Source: Candidatus Heimdallarchaeota archaeon (GTDB lineage: Archaea > Asgardarchaeota > Heimdallarchaeia > JABLTI01). Taken from it: a DNA stretch of 64,000 bases. The stretch covers positions 277,034 through 341,033 of the forward strand of contig JABCTZ010000032.1 of NCBI GenBank assembly GCA_018238155.1, written 5' to 3'. A program made the position numbers and the translations under genes. Of the stretch, positions 44,303 to 53,239 are shown in pieces; position 1 is the first letter of the stretch, and every line of letters begins with the position of its first letter. The notes under the pieces are model-generated. The model saw only the letters and a list, made by a program, of their open reading frames with translations. It was not told the origin of the DNA and made no database searches.

Positions 44303-44761
44303 ATGTCCAAAGACGAGAAACCAGAAGCAAAGAAGTCTGAGAAAAAAACTAAAGATACAAAAGCAACGAAAGAAAAATCTACTAAATTAAAGATTAAAAG
44401 GAAATCTACCAAAGCTAAGGAAGAGAAACCAAAGTCTACCAAAGCTAAAGAAGAGAAACCAATACCGGCGACCAAACCACAAACCAAACCCAAGAACACT
44501 ATTTTCGTTGGGAATAAACCTGCGATGATATACGTCTTAGCTGTAATGACGTGTTTCAATGAAAATGACGCTTCAGAAGTTAGAATCTGTGCTCGAGGTC
44601 GAGCAATCAGTAGCGCTGTTGATGTTGCAGAATTGACTAGAAATAAGTTAATGCCCGATCTTAAAGTGAAAAGCATTATAACAAGCACAGAACAAGTCCA
44701 ACGCCGCGAAGGTGGTGGAATGGCAAACGTTTCTGCGATTGAGATTATTCTAGCAAAGTGA
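44303..44761 (+). CDS. albA: Alba chromatin/RNA-binding protein with basic N-terminal tail
   Basis: Residues about 67-152 are Alba: NTIFVGNKPAMIYVLAVMTC, VRICARGRAISSAVDVAELT, VKSIITSTEQVQRREGGG, VSAIEIILAK. Unlike typical 90-residue Alba it has a tail of about 65 residues of lysine/glutamate/threonine, with a repeated STKAKEEKP, reminiscent of histone tails. ATG with GGAGG upstream. It follows the IS element on the same strand. Confidence 0.92.
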   Translation: MSKDEKPEAKKSEKKTKDTKATKEKSTKLKIKRKSTKAKEEKPKSTKAKEEKPIPATKPQTKPKNTIFVGNKPAMIYVLAVMTCFNENDASEVRICARGRAISSAVDVAELTRNKLMPDLKVKSIITSTEQVQRREGGGMANVSAIEIILAK

Positions 44762-44905
44762 ATGATCACTTTTCTTTTTTTATTAGTTCTTCTTTTTGTT
44801 TTTCTTGAGAGTGCTCTGAACAATCGGAGGATTTAATAAGTAAAAAAATTCTAGAATGTGTGTTCATAAACAACATTCAATAGGAATTTGTTGGTGCTCT
44901 TTATA

Positions 44906-45439
44906 ATGAAAACAGCGATTTGTACTTTTTGTGCTCAAACGGGAATGCTTTGCAAAGATTGTCAAACGAAAGTAAATAATGGAGAGGTTTCTCCAAGCGA
45001 AATTGAAATATCAATAATCGCTTCTGAGTTTGAAAAAATTCATCCCCATTCATCCAAAGTAAATATTATTAAAACTATTGAACAACCAACTTTTATTATT
45101 TTATTAGTTGCACCTGGTGATATTAGATTTCTTACAGGTGGTTCTTTAGATTTTGATAAACAAATTGAACAGAAGTTGAATAAATCAGTAAAGATTATGG
45201 AAAAAGGAAAGAATAAAAGAAAAATAATCGATGAGATCTTCGCTCCTGCTATGATTACAGGGATAAACACTCTTTTTGTACCTATTCGTAATGTGAAACC
45301 AGGACAACCTTCTATAGAAGAAGAGATGGTTGTCCTTATCTCTGCTGCTGATAAGGAAAACCTTCCAGGTACATTGAAGGAACTAAAAGAGCTAGTAAAA
45401 CTTCTGACCGGAGATGAAATAAGAACGGAATTTCGTTAG
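44906..45439 (+). CDS. Zinc-knuckle KH-domain protein (archaeal NusA-like factor)
   Basis: 177 residues from ATG 44906 (MKTAICTFCAQTGMLCKDCQ), with a four-cysteine knuckle in the first 18 residues. A KH/NusA-like alpha-beta region follows (FIILLVAPGDIRFLTGG; IDEIFAPAMITGINTLFVP). This combination is conserved in archaea as a putative transcription/translation RNA-binding factor; its role is not established. The TTG frame start at 44888 is rejected because GGTG precedes the ATG. Confidence 0.72.
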   Translation: MKTAICTFCAQTGMLCKDCQTKVNNGEVSPSEIEISIIASEFEKIHPHSSKVNIIKTIEQPTFIILLVAPGDIRFLTGGSLDFDKQIEQKLNKSVKIMEKGKNKRKIIDEIFAPAMITGINTLFVPIRNVKPGQPSIEEEMVVLISAADKENLPGTLKELKELVKLLTGDEIRTEFR

Positions 45440-45472
45440 AAAGTCTTTGTTGAAAACACTGTCTGTTTTCTC

Positions 45473-46741
45473 CTAGTAGTAGATAGGTGAAACTTTCATA
45501 AATTCTCTTAAAATAACTGTTGCATATGATCCTCGTTTTAATGAGAATTCTTGGTTAACAAATTTATCATCTTCATTTTCAGCGAAATTTACAGCCCAAT
45601 TTTCAGGATGAATATTTATGCGCCTATTTGTGCCGCCAAATTTCATATTCGGAATATGTGGTAATTTAAAATGTTCAAGAGTGATTCCATCTTTCTCTAA
45701 GAGATCTTCTAGAAAATCACTTAAACGGTTGTCGGTAAAATCAGTTTCATACCCGATTATTGGTTGAACTACACCATTTTCAGTATAAATATCATCTTTT
45801 TTAGGGCGAACATTACCATCAATTTTCATCCTTTCTGATAACATTGAATTCCAAATAAATGATTGATAAGCATGTATGAACATTCTTCGAAGGTTTTTGG
45901 GAAGAATGTTAAAAGCACCTTGATAATTATTTGGATACTTCATTAGATGACGCAGAATATTCTTTTCAAACATCATCTCAGGAGGGAATTCTTTCAAACA
46001 AGTAGGATAGTCATTTGTCTCGAGTAATTTTCTTCTTGTGCTAGTAGTTTTTTCATGCTCATTTTCAGAAATATCTGTGAGATACATCCAAATTGCTTCT
46101 TTGACATTTCCTAATAATATTTCTCGTCCAACTTTATGAGAAACGGGTCTTCTCGAACCAAACCGCTGATGTCCAAAATAATTAGCTACTCCACCAAACT
46201 CCTTAATTTCTTCAGTAATTGCAGTAATTCTTCTCTGAATTTCCTCAAATTCATGTGGACATTTTCGAATAGTTATTGTAAAATGATTGCCAATGAGATT
46301 CCCTAAATAGGTTTTATAAATTGTTGTTCTTGGAGAACGAATCGTTATTCCTCTTAACTCTAATTTTAATAACTTTTCACCTGGGACTTTCCAGATTGTT
46401 GCATGTTGAGCAGTATGAGCCATTTTGTCTTTTGTACCTGCAACATTGATATCTTCTTTCTGTACGCCTAATGCTTTACAGATATTGTGTAGTGTTCTGT
46501 GGCTTTCAATATCCTTTTTTATTAAAATAAATTCGGTAAATAATCCCGGTTCATTTTCACCTAAACTAAAATTCTCGTCATCCAGTTTTATAATTCTCCC
46601 ATCTGGTAAAATTTCCTCTACTTTGAAATCTTTAGGGAAAAAACGTATTTTTCCACCAATTCCATCAGTCAGAGAGCTGAAATATTTAATTCCCATTATC
46701 TGTTCTATCGGATGGCTTTCACGTAATTTGGGTGTATTCAT
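45473..46741 (-). CDS. truD: tRNA pseudouridine(13) synthase TruD
   Basis: 422 residues of the TruD/Pus7 family, which makes pseudouridine at tRNA position 13 (and other sites in Pus7). The catalytic segment is AGTKDKMAHTAQ. Other marks are GNHFTITIRK, GVANYFGHQRFGSRRPVSH with the TRUD-domain insert, and RMFIHAYQSFIWN. It is 26 bp downstream of pth2 on the same strand. Confidence 0.93.
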   Translation of the reverse strand: MNTPKLRESHPIEQIMGIKYFSSLTDGIGGKIRFFPKDFKVEEILPDGRIIKLDDENFSLGENEPGLFTEFILIKKDIESHRTLHNICKALGVQKEDINVAGTKDKMAHTAQHATIWKVPGEKLLKLELRGITIRSPRTTIYKTYLGNLIGNHFTITIRKCPHEFEEIQRRITAITEEIKEFGGVANYFGHQRFGSRRPVSHKVGREILLGNVKEAIWMYLTDISENEHEKTTSTRRKLLETNDYPTCLKEFPPEMMFEKNILRHLMKYPNNYQGAFNILPKNLRRMFIHAYQSFIWNSMLSERMKIDGNVRPKKDDIYTENGVVQPIIGYETDFTDNRLSDFLEDLLEKDGITLEHFKLPHIPNMKFGGTNRRINIHPENWAVNFAENEDDKFVNQEFSLKRGSYATVILREFMKVSPIYY

Positions 46742-46766
46742 CTGAAATCCTCTTCCGTTTGTTTTT

Positions 46767-47135
46767 CTACAATAACTTCAAGTTAGCAGTAATATGATCA
46801 ATATTGTTATTTGGTGCTGGTCCTATTGCAACAGCTGTGGGTGTTCCAGGAGGAAGCTCAGTCATTCCGGCATCATTGATGAAGGCGCAAGGTAAGTTTT
46901 TTTTGCGAGCCTTTTGAAAAACCAATTCTAGCTCATCCTTTGAAGATACTTGAACAACAACTTTCTTTTGTCCTTCATAGAACCAAGTTTTCAACCAATT
47001 CTGTTTGTTTCTCTTCGCTTCTTCTACACAGATAACTGCTGCATGACTTGCCTGAGCAGCAATTTTTCCTTTGGTCATTTTTAAATCAGTTCTGATAATA
47101 ATTACCATTTTATATTGAAAGTTGATACCGTTCAT
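46767..47135 (-). CDS. pth2: Peptidyl-tRNA hydrolase, archaeal/eukaryotic type
   Basis: 122 residues of Pth2: KMVIIIRTDLKMTKGKIAAQ, ASHAAV, KVVVQVSSKDEL, INDAGMTELPPGTPTAVAIGP. It releases peptidyl-tRNA after premature chain drop-off. ATG 47135 has GGATGA upstream. It forms an operon with truD. Confidence 0.95.
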   Translation of the reverse strand: MNGINFQYKMVIIIRTDLKMTKGKIAAQASHAAVICVEEAKRNKQNWLKTWFYEGQKKVVVQVSSKDELELVFQKARKKNLPCAFINDAGMTELPPGTPTAVAIGPAPNNNIDHITANLKLL

Positions 47136-47309
47136 TATATTTCATCCGTAATTTTAGAAAATCATTAATAATTTATTACTCTTTTCAATGTTTAAGTCTA
47201 TACTTGATTTAAGTATCTCGCTAAACGAACTAGAAAAATAACTGATGTACCAAATTTCTTTTAACAAAGCAAGTGAATTTACGTTCAGAAGATGAGGAGA
47301 AAGCTCTCA

Positions 47310-48536
47310 TTGGAAACAGATGTTGCAATTGTTGGTGCAGGACCAATAGGAACTTTAGCTGCGATTCAAGCACGTAGAAATGAAACCGAAGTAATTGTAC
47401 TTGAACAAAGAGCGAAAATTGGTTTTCCTGATCACTGTGCGGGACTGATAAGCAAAACTGGCTTGAAAAAAATCGGTTTAGATTCATTACCAAAATCAAT
47501 AATTCAAAGTGAGAAAATAATTGGAGCGAAATTTTATTCTCCAGATGGTACAAACTTCAAAGTAACAAGAAATAAAACACAAGCATTAGTTGTGGATAGA
47601 ACACTATTTGACCAATATTTAGCTAATAAAGCTGAAAGCTGTGGAGTAACAATTTTCAGAAATTCCAAAGTAATTGATCTTCAATACAAAAATGATATCA
47701 AAAAAACAACCTTGAAAATTAAGGATAAATTACATCCATCTTCTCCTCTAAAATCATTGACTGCCCCAATAACAATCATTTCAGAGGGAAGAACTGGAAG
47801 ACTAGCTAAAAGCATTGGATTTAATTCACCAAAGAAAAAACATCGATTATCAGGAATTCAGTATTTAATTGAAAATGTATCTGAACTTGATACTCAATTT
47901 GTAGAGATGTATTTTAGTAATTTTATCTCCTCTGGATTCTTTACTTGGATAATTCCTATTTCAGAAAATACTGCCAAAGTTGGTTTAGCAACTAGTGATA
48001 AGGATGCTGTTTTTAGACTCAATTATTTCCTGAAGAAATACACAATCGTAAAACACAGATTTCAAAAAGCAAAGATTATCAAAAGATACGGTGGTGAAGT
48101 GATTGTAAATGGTTTAATGAAGAACACTTCAACAGATGGGATAATGGTTGCTGGGGATGCAGCAGGACAAACAAAAGCAACAACAGGCGGAGGGGTCATT
48201 ACAGGTGGATTAGCAGGGATAATTGCTGGACAAGTTGCTTCATTAGCTATTCAAGAGAAAAATAATTGTAGTAAATTTTTGAATAAATATGATACGCAGT
48301 GGAAAGCTATTCTAAGAAATCAATTAAAAGCAATGTCTCTTTTCAGATGGTTGTTAAATAGATTGACTGATGAAGCATTTAATAGAGCTTTTAAAACTGC
48401 AGTAGAAAATGACTTGGGAAAATTGATAGAAAAGAAAGGAGACATCGATAGTCAAGCTGAAATAATTTTATCTTTGCTTAAAGAACCCGCTGTGATTAAA
48501 TTAGCTCTTAAATTGCTTCCAATGATACAATTTTGA
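47310..48536 (+). CDS. Geranylgeranyl reductase family flavoprotein
   Basis: 408 residues. FAD-binding GxGxxG is in TDVAIVGAGPIG, followed by VIVLEQR. The motif for archaeal isoprenoid reductases is GFPDHCAGLIS, and the second FAD motif is GIMVAGDAAGQTKATTGGGV. It probably saturates geranylgeranyl chains of ether lipids. TTG 47310 is chosen because GAGGAG precedes it and gives the usual start METDVAIVG; ATG 47292 overlaps that ribosome binding site. Confidence 0.88.
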   Translation: METDVAIVGAGPIGTLAAIQARRNETEVIVLEQRAKIGFPDHCAGLISKTGLKKIGLDSLPKSIIQSEKIIGAKFYSPDGTNFKVTRNKTQALVVDRTLFDQYLANKAESCGVTIFRNSKVIDLQYKNDIKKTTLKIKDKLHPSSPLKSLTAPITIISEGRTGRLAKSIGFNSPKKKHRLSGIQYLIENVSELDTQFVEMYFSNFISSGFFTWIIPISENTAKVGLATSDKDAVFRLNYFLKKYTIVKHRFQKAKIIKRYGGEVIVNGLMKNTSTDGIMVAGDAAGQTKATTGGGVITGGLAGIIAGQVASLAIQEKNNCSKFLNKYDTQWKAILRNQLKAMSLFRWLLNRLTDEAFNRAFKTAVENDLGKLIEKKGDIDSQAEIILSLLKEPAVIKLALKLLPMIQF

Positions 48537-48550
48537 AAAAGGGTGATTTC

Positions 48551-48580
48551 TTCTCGAGAGGAATTTATCTCTCTAGAGAA
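48551..48580. terminator. Bidirectional hairpin between convergent genes
   Basis: TTCTCGAGAG and CTCTCTAGAGAA pair with one mismatch around a short AT loop, in the 59-bp gap between the geranylgeranyl reductase and the convergent dehydrogenase. Confidence 0.5.
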
Positions 48581-48595
48581 GATTATTCAAGTAGA

Positions 48596-49615
48596 CTATT
48601 CTTTCCATATTTTTGCAGTGTTACAAGGAACTGATAAATCTATCATTGTTAGTAAACCAGCTTTTGCTTTTACTATTTTGGGGATTAAATTGACAACCAT
48701 TGATGCAGTTCCAACATCACCATGTACTCCACCTTTGATGATTTGCTTAATGTTTGGGATTCCGATGATTTCTACACTATCAAACTCTTCATGATCACCA
48801 GAGTATGCAATGAAATCAAGTACCAAAATTTCTTTTCCTTCTTTTTTAGCTATACCTTTACTGTGTAAACCACAAACATGTCCTTTTGGAACTTCAATAT
48901 TATCATAGAAAAATGCTTTTTCAGCAATCTTTGCTATAGGTGGTAATTCAATGAATTCATCAAGTTCGAGTCCCAAAGCGGCATTAATCATTTGCATTGA
49001 TTCTTCAAGACCAACGTGACCTGTGATTTTCTTTTCAGCGATTTTTTTCTCGAACTTTTCTTTATTTAACCCGGTACCTATTTTTATTTGGAATGGTATT
49101 CTTCTTTTGCTTGAATTCATCATTCGTGTAATGGTTATTTTTTCTACTACCTCGCAAGGTGCAGTTAGCATAATGGGTAAAAGTTCCATCAAGTAACCAG
49201 GATTGATGCCAGTGCCAACAACAGTTGCATTTTGCTTCTTAGCTGCTGCATCAACTTTTTTCGAAAGTTCAGGATGAAAAGCATAAGGATAAGCTAGTTG
49301 TTCACAAAGTGAAATGACATTTACACCCATGCCTACAACTTCAAGTATCATTGGAGTAATTTTTTCTAAGAATGAAGACGTAGCAATAATTACTACATCA
49401 ATATCCTTGGTTAGAACTCGCTCAAGATCTGAAGTGATGACAAGATCAGAATCTATTTCTATACTTAAAATGTCAGTAATTTTCTTTTCTTGGAATTCTT
49501 TAGCTATATCAATAACTCCAACTAAATCAATGTTTTTTCGTTTTAAGAGTAGTTTTGTAACTATTTGACCCATGGGTCCAAAACCGACTTGAATTACTTT
49601 GAAAGGTTTTCCCAA
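48596..49615 (-). CDS. DapB-fold dehydrogenase, 2,4-diaminopentanoate dehydrogenase-like
   Basis: 339 residues. The N-terminal NAD(P)-binding motif is KVIQVGFGPMGQIV, followed by LVGVIDIA. The conserved catalytic region is GTGINPGYLMELLPIML, and the C-terminus is GGVHGDVGTASMVVNLIP. This architecture matches 2,4-diaminopentanoate dehydrogenase (ornithine fermentation) and related dihydrodipicolinate-reductase-like proteins. No other ornithine-degradation gene is adjacent, so the substrate stays open. Confidence 0.82.
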   Translation of the reverse strand: MGKPFKVIQVGFGPMGQIVTKLLLKRKNIDLVGVIDIAKEFQEKKITDILSIEIDSDLVITSDLERVLTKDIDVVIIATSSFLEKITPMILEVVGMGVNVISLCEQLAYPYAFHPELSKKVDAAAKKQNATVVGTGINPGYLMELLPIMLTAPCEVVEKITITRMMNSSKRRIPFQIKIGTGLNKEKFEKKIAEKKITGHVGLEESMQMINAALGLELDEFIELPPIAKIAEKAFFYDNIEVPKGHVCGLHSKGIAKKEGKEILVLDFIAYSGDHEEFDSVEIIGIPNIKQIIKGGVHGDVGTASMVVNLIPKIVKAKAGLLTMIDLSVPCNTAKIWKE

Positions 49616-49711
49616 CGATAATCAGCTCATCTTAAATTTAACTAAAACTAGTTTGTAAAGTTAGGTTATTATTTTTTCTACTGTTATTCGAATGTCACTA
49701 GAATGAAAAAA

Positions 49712-49781
49712 TGGCTCAGTTACCCCAGATTTCGATCATTGTCTGCACAGACTAGCGAGACCGTACGTCACATCATTGCCA
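49712..49781 (-). ncRNA. Probable C/D-box sRNA
   Basis: Minus-strand layout: TGGC, box C-like ATGATGT, a 19-nt spacer, D'-like CTGT, C'-like ATGATCG, a 13-nt guide AAATCTGGGGTAA, box D CTGA, GCCA. TGGC/GCCA form the terminal stem. The segment is visibly richer in GC than its surroundings. Imperfect C and D' boxes and the long first spacer lower confidence; GTCTGCACAGAC inside it is also a self-complementary hairpin. The expected role is guiding 2'-O-methylation of rRNA or tRNA; target not identified. Confidence 0.45.
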
Positions 49782-49864
49782 AATAAGACTATGGAAAAAG
49801 TAACTTAAGTATATTGTTTCAAGTCAAAAGTAATTTCCACTCTTTTAACAACAAATAATTTAAA

Positions 49865-50578
49865 ATGAGCATTGCTAAAGTTCTCATGTTGCAAATGACT
49901 CCTCCCAAAGAAAAATCGCAAGTATATCTGCCTATCTCAAAAGTGTATGATCAGATTGCTGAAAGTTTTGATACAAAAAGAAAACGACCGTGGGAAGAAG
50001 TTTGTGAGTTTATTGAGACAATAGATGAAAGTAATCTAGCATTAGATTTAGGTTGTGGGAACGGGCGTCATTCTAGATTATTATTGGAAAAAAATATTGA
50101 TACAGTAAGTATGGATGTTTCATTTAATATTTTAAAAACGGCATTAGAAAATGAACTCTCTTCTGTAACCCAACTTCTAGCTGGTGTAATTAATGCTGAT
50201 GTAAATGACTTGCCATTTAAGGACGAATCTTTTGATCGAATAATTATGATTGCCGTTTTTCACCATTTGACTAACTTACAAGAAAGAAAACACGCTCTAA
50301 AAGAAATATCTCGAATAATGAAAAGAAAAGGACGCATACTGATAAGTTGTTGGCTTAGAACTCATCCTAGATTCGAAAAAGAAGATTTGAAGGAAATCAT
50401 TGAACGAGGAGAAAAGGATGTCCTTGTCCCATGGACTATGCCTAATAAAACAAAAATAATGAGATATTATTATCTATTCGAGGAAAAAGAATTGGAAGAT
50501 TTGATCAAGAGTGCAAATTTAAGAATCATTTCAAATAGAGAATCTTTTCACAATTTATTCATAATAGCTGAAAAATGA
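49865..50578 (+). CDS. Trm9/ALKBH8-like SAM methyltransferase
   Basis: 237 residues. SAM motif I is ALDLGCGNGRHSRLLLE, with motif II/III around VNDLPFKDESFDRIIMIAVFHHLTN. The AVFHHL and later DVLVPW segments resemble Trm9/ALKBH8, which methylate wobble-uridine carboxymethyl groups in eukaryotic tRNA. The start YDQIAESFDTKRKRPWEEV is also typical. The archaeal substrate is not known. Confidence 0.8.
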   Translation: MSIAKVLMLQMTPPKEKSQVYLPISKVYDQIAESFDTKRKRPWEEVCEFIETIDESNLALDLGCGNGRHSRLLLEKNIDTVSMDVSFNILKTALENELSSVTQLLAGVINADVNDLPFKDESFDRIIMIAVFHHLTNLQERKHALKEISRIMKRKGRILISCWLRTHPRFEKEDLKEIIERGEKDVLVPWTMPNKTKIMRYYYLFEEKELEDLIKSANLRIISNRESFHNLFIIAEK

Positions 50579-50655
50579 GTTTTCTTTCAATTTTTTTTAC
50601 CTAAAGACACACTCTTCTTAAGAAGAGTTTATTTTGAAGTAAGGTATAATATATT

Positions 50656-50686
50656 ATTAGAATAACTAATAGAATATTATTCTAAT
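50656..50686. promoter_or_regulatory. Inverted repeat upstream of the first pilin-like gene
   Basis: Perfect 9-bp arms ATTAGAATA/TATTCTAAT with a 13-bp spacer, just downstream of a TATA-like GTATAATATATTA (near 50644). This places it at or over the expected transcription start, a repressor-like position. Confidence 0.42.
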
Positions 50687-50691
50687 TTATT

Positions 50692-50703
50692 GGTGGTACC
50701 ACC
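50692..50703 (+). promoter_or_regulatory. Palindromic ribosome binding site
   Basis: GGTGGTACCACC is a perfect 12-bp palindrome that contains the GGTGG ribosome binding site and ends 2 nt before the ATG at 50706. If it folds, or pairs between molecules, it would hide the ribosome binding site of the pilin-like gene. Confidence 0.5.
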
Positions 50704-50705
50704 CG

Positions 50706-51875
50706 ATGATTAAGAAGATAAAAAGACTCTACAGTCGACGAAAAGCAATAAGCCCTGTGATTGCAACAATTTTATTAATAGCTCTTACTGTTGTAGCGGC
50801 AGCAATTGTTTATTTTGTTGTCGTTCCAATATTCAATACAACCAAATTAGATGCTACAGTAATGAAAATTAAAGATACTGATCGGGATTCATTATTTAAT
50901 CAAATCGAAATTCAATTCGTAAATACTGGAACCAAAAATATCAACATTACACAAGTGATTATTTGGACTTGTGCTCAAACTGAGCTTGACGATGAAAATC
51001 TTTGGCTTGCTCATGAGGGATGGACGTTTGATTTTCCTGAAGACTCACTTATTCAACCATCTGAAATTGATTCTGTGGTGCTAAGTGGAACCTCACAGAT
51101 TGGTTTGTCTATTTATGAAATTACCTATTTTAGATTGGAAATTGACTATGCAGGGATGAAATATGCTTACATTACGGACTGGGTTAGAGTGAGTGATGAC
51201 TATTTAGATTTAAGTGATTTACTTTCTGGTTTTGAAACTTTTAATTTAACTGCAGCAGGTTTTGGAGGAACAGTTGATGATGAAGATAACGACCCAAATA
51301 ACTATTATACTGATGATTCTGGCGATTTCCAATTGGTTAATATGTCAATAAATCTCTTGCCAGTATTGAATGAAACAGAATATATTCCATTTTTAGTTAC
51401 TAATGATATCGTTGTTTTTCCATCCGATCAAGCTAGCTTTGTTTATGATTCTCAGCAGAAAATAGATTTCTCTTCAACACCTTTTAGAGCTAAAAAATTC
51501 TTCATCTTGGGATTAGCTGGATCGTGGGGAGATAATTTTCCTACTAATAGTTGGGCTCTGAATGTAACTTTTGAATACACAGATGGAAGTTATGTTGATT
51601 TTCTCCTTGGTCATGAGTACATTGACGATTGGTATTATGCATCCAATTCGGATACATCACCTACTGGTTCTGCTGAATGTGTCTGTGCACCTTATGGTTT
51701 GATAACTGAATTAGATTTAGGATTGCAAATAGAAGGGAGCAGTTCAGGAGCACATCTTCATACCCATTCAACTAGATTCTACTTTGATTACTTTAAGTAC
51801 GTAAAATCAATCACTTTTACAGATCCAAATAATGATGACTCAGGTCCACACTTATTATCGCTAACCTTTGGTTAA
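50706..51875 (+). CDS. Type-IV-pilin-like surface protein A
   Basis: 389 residues. The archaeal pilin N-terminus RRKAISPVIATILLIALTV is a basic leader plus hydrophobic helix for PibD/FlaK-type cleavage before the ISPV segment and assembly into a filament or membrane anchoring. The large external part is beta-rich with NxS/T sequons. The C-terminal domain has LGLAGSWGDNFP, HEYIDDWYYASNSD, and a GAHLHTHS histidine cluster before the end. Paralogous to the next gene along its whole length. No assembly ATPase is in the window. Confidence 0.82.
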   Translation: MIKKIKRLYSRRKAISPVIATILLIALTVVAAAIVYFVVVPIFNTTKLDATVMKIKDTDRDSLFNQIEIQFVNTGTKNINITQVIIWTCAQTELDDENLWLAHEGWTFDFPEDSLIQPSEIDSVVLSGTSQIGLSIYEITYFRLEIDYAGMKYAYITDWVRVSDDYLDLSDLLSGFETFNLTAAGFGGTVDDEDNDPNNYYTDDSGDFQLVNMSINLLPVLNETEYIPFLVTNDIVVFPSDQASFVYDSQQKIDFSSTPFRAKKFFILGLAGSWGDNFPTNSWALNVTFEYTDGSYVDFLLGHEYIDDWYYASNSDTSPTGSAECVCAPYGLITELDLGLQIEGSSSGAHLHTHSTRFYFDYFKYVKSITFTDPNNDDSGPHLLSLTFG

Positions 51876-52034
51876 ATATCTATTTTGAGCTTGCCATTAT
51901 TTGGAAAGTTCAGATATTTTCCTCTTTTTTTCTTACCTCAAGGCGAAAGGATTTATTTTAGTAGTAAATATAATATTAGTGTAATCTATTTATGTATAAA
52001 GTATCATTTCCAACATTTAATGGTGAGCCACTTC

Positions 52035-53198
52035 ATGCTTAAAATAATGAAAAAAATTATTAGAAAAAGAAAAGCAATAAGTCCTGTAATTGCAACAATT
52101 TTGCTTATAGCTTTAACTGTGTCATCAATTGCGTTAGTCTATTTTGTTGCTATTCCTTATTTGAATAGCACACAGATTTTTGCTTTTGTGAAGAATGTTA
52201 GAGATACAAACAAAGATTCAAGATACGATGAAATTAAGATTATTGTTACAAATGGTGGAACAACTAATATTGAGATAACTAGCATTTTCATTTGGTCTGT
52301 TCCAAAAGGTCTCCTTGAAGATCAAGATAAATGGGTTAGACATGAAGATTGGGCTTTAAAAAATCCATCTGATAATCGGGTCGCTCCTTCAAGTCCAAAG
52401 GAAATGACTGTTGTTGGAACCGATCAAATTGAGCTGTCAATAGCAGAACAGACTTACTATAGGTTAGAAATCGAATATGCAGGACAAAAGTATGCCTATG
52501 TTAGCAATTGGAAATTACTAAATAAAGAAGCTGATCTCTCTGACCTGTTATCTGATTTCAAATCTTTTGATTTACAAACATGGGCTTTAGAAGGAGCAAT
52601 TGATATTCATTGGCCTACAAATAATTATAACACTACAGGTGGCTCAGAATTTGGTCCTCTACTAGCAAATCAAACTATTTATTTACCAGTTATAAACGAA
52701 ACAACATATGTACCATTTGCTATTACTGGTAAAGTAGTTATTTTTCATTCAATAATGGGTACTTTAACCGATCAACCAACTATTCAACAAATCAATAGAA
52801 CAAGCAATCCCTTCAAAGCTAAAAGATTCTTTATCTTAGGTTTAACAGGTTCATGGGGTGATAATTTTCCAGTAGGAGCAATTTCATTAACTCTAAATAT
52901 CACATATACAGATGGTAGTTCTTCAATTTGGGAAATGGGTCATGATTATATTGATGATTGGTGGTATAGTTCAAATGCAGATTCGCCTCCAGATTATATC
53001 TCGGGATGTATTGCTTCTCCACATGGTTTGGTAACAAATATTGATTTGGGTACACAAGTTGATACACCTCATGCACATTTACATACTCATACTGCAGGAT
53101 TTTATCTTGACTATTACAAATATATTCAATTTATTACCTTCGTAGACCCAGGAAATGATGAATCAGGTGCACATTTATTATCCATAACTGCCGGATAA
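52035..53198 (+). CDS. Type-IV-pilin-like surface protein B
   Basis: About 387 residues with RKRKAISPVIATILLIALTV at the N-terminus, and the same C-terminal blocks as its upstream paralogue: LGLTGSWGDNFP, HDYIDDWWYSSNAD, PHAHLHTHTAGFYLDYYKY, ending HLLSITAG. ATG 52035 has GGTGAG 7 nt upstream; the frame open from 51885 encodes no pilin sequence there and is rejected. Both HLHTH clusters are conserved and could bind a metal. Confidence 0.82.
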   Translation: MLKIMKKIIRKRKAISPVIATILLIALTVSSIALVYFVAIPYLNSTQIFAFVKNVRDTNKDSRYDEIKIIVTNGGTTNIEITSIFIWSVPKGLLEDQDKWVRHEDWALKNPSDNRVAPSSPKEMTVVGTDQIELSIAEQTYYRLEIEYAGQKYAYVSNWKLLNKEADLSDLLSDFKSFDLQTWALEGAIDIHWPTNNYNTTGGSEFGPLLANQTIYLPVINETTYVPFAITGKVVIFHSIMGTLTDQPTIQQINRTSNPFKAKRFFILGLTGSWGDNFPVGAISLTLNITYTDGSSSIWEMGHDYIDDWWYSSNADSPPDYISGCIASPHGLVTNIDLGTQVDTPHAHLHTHTAGFYLDYYKYIQFITFVDPGNDESGAHLLSITAG

Positions 53199-53239
53199 AA
53201 TAAGATTTTCAACAAAGATTTAGTTGTTAATCTTTCTCT

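Noticed and set aside
44299..44823. Long minus-strand frame opposite the Alba gene
   Set aside because: It is the complement of the Lys-rich Alba reading frame; the plus strand has a clear Alba domain and ribosome binding site.
51885..52034. N-terminal extension of the second pilin-like protein
   Set aside because: Not pilin-like, no ribosome binding site; ATG 52035 has GGTGAG and gives a leader like the paralogue's.
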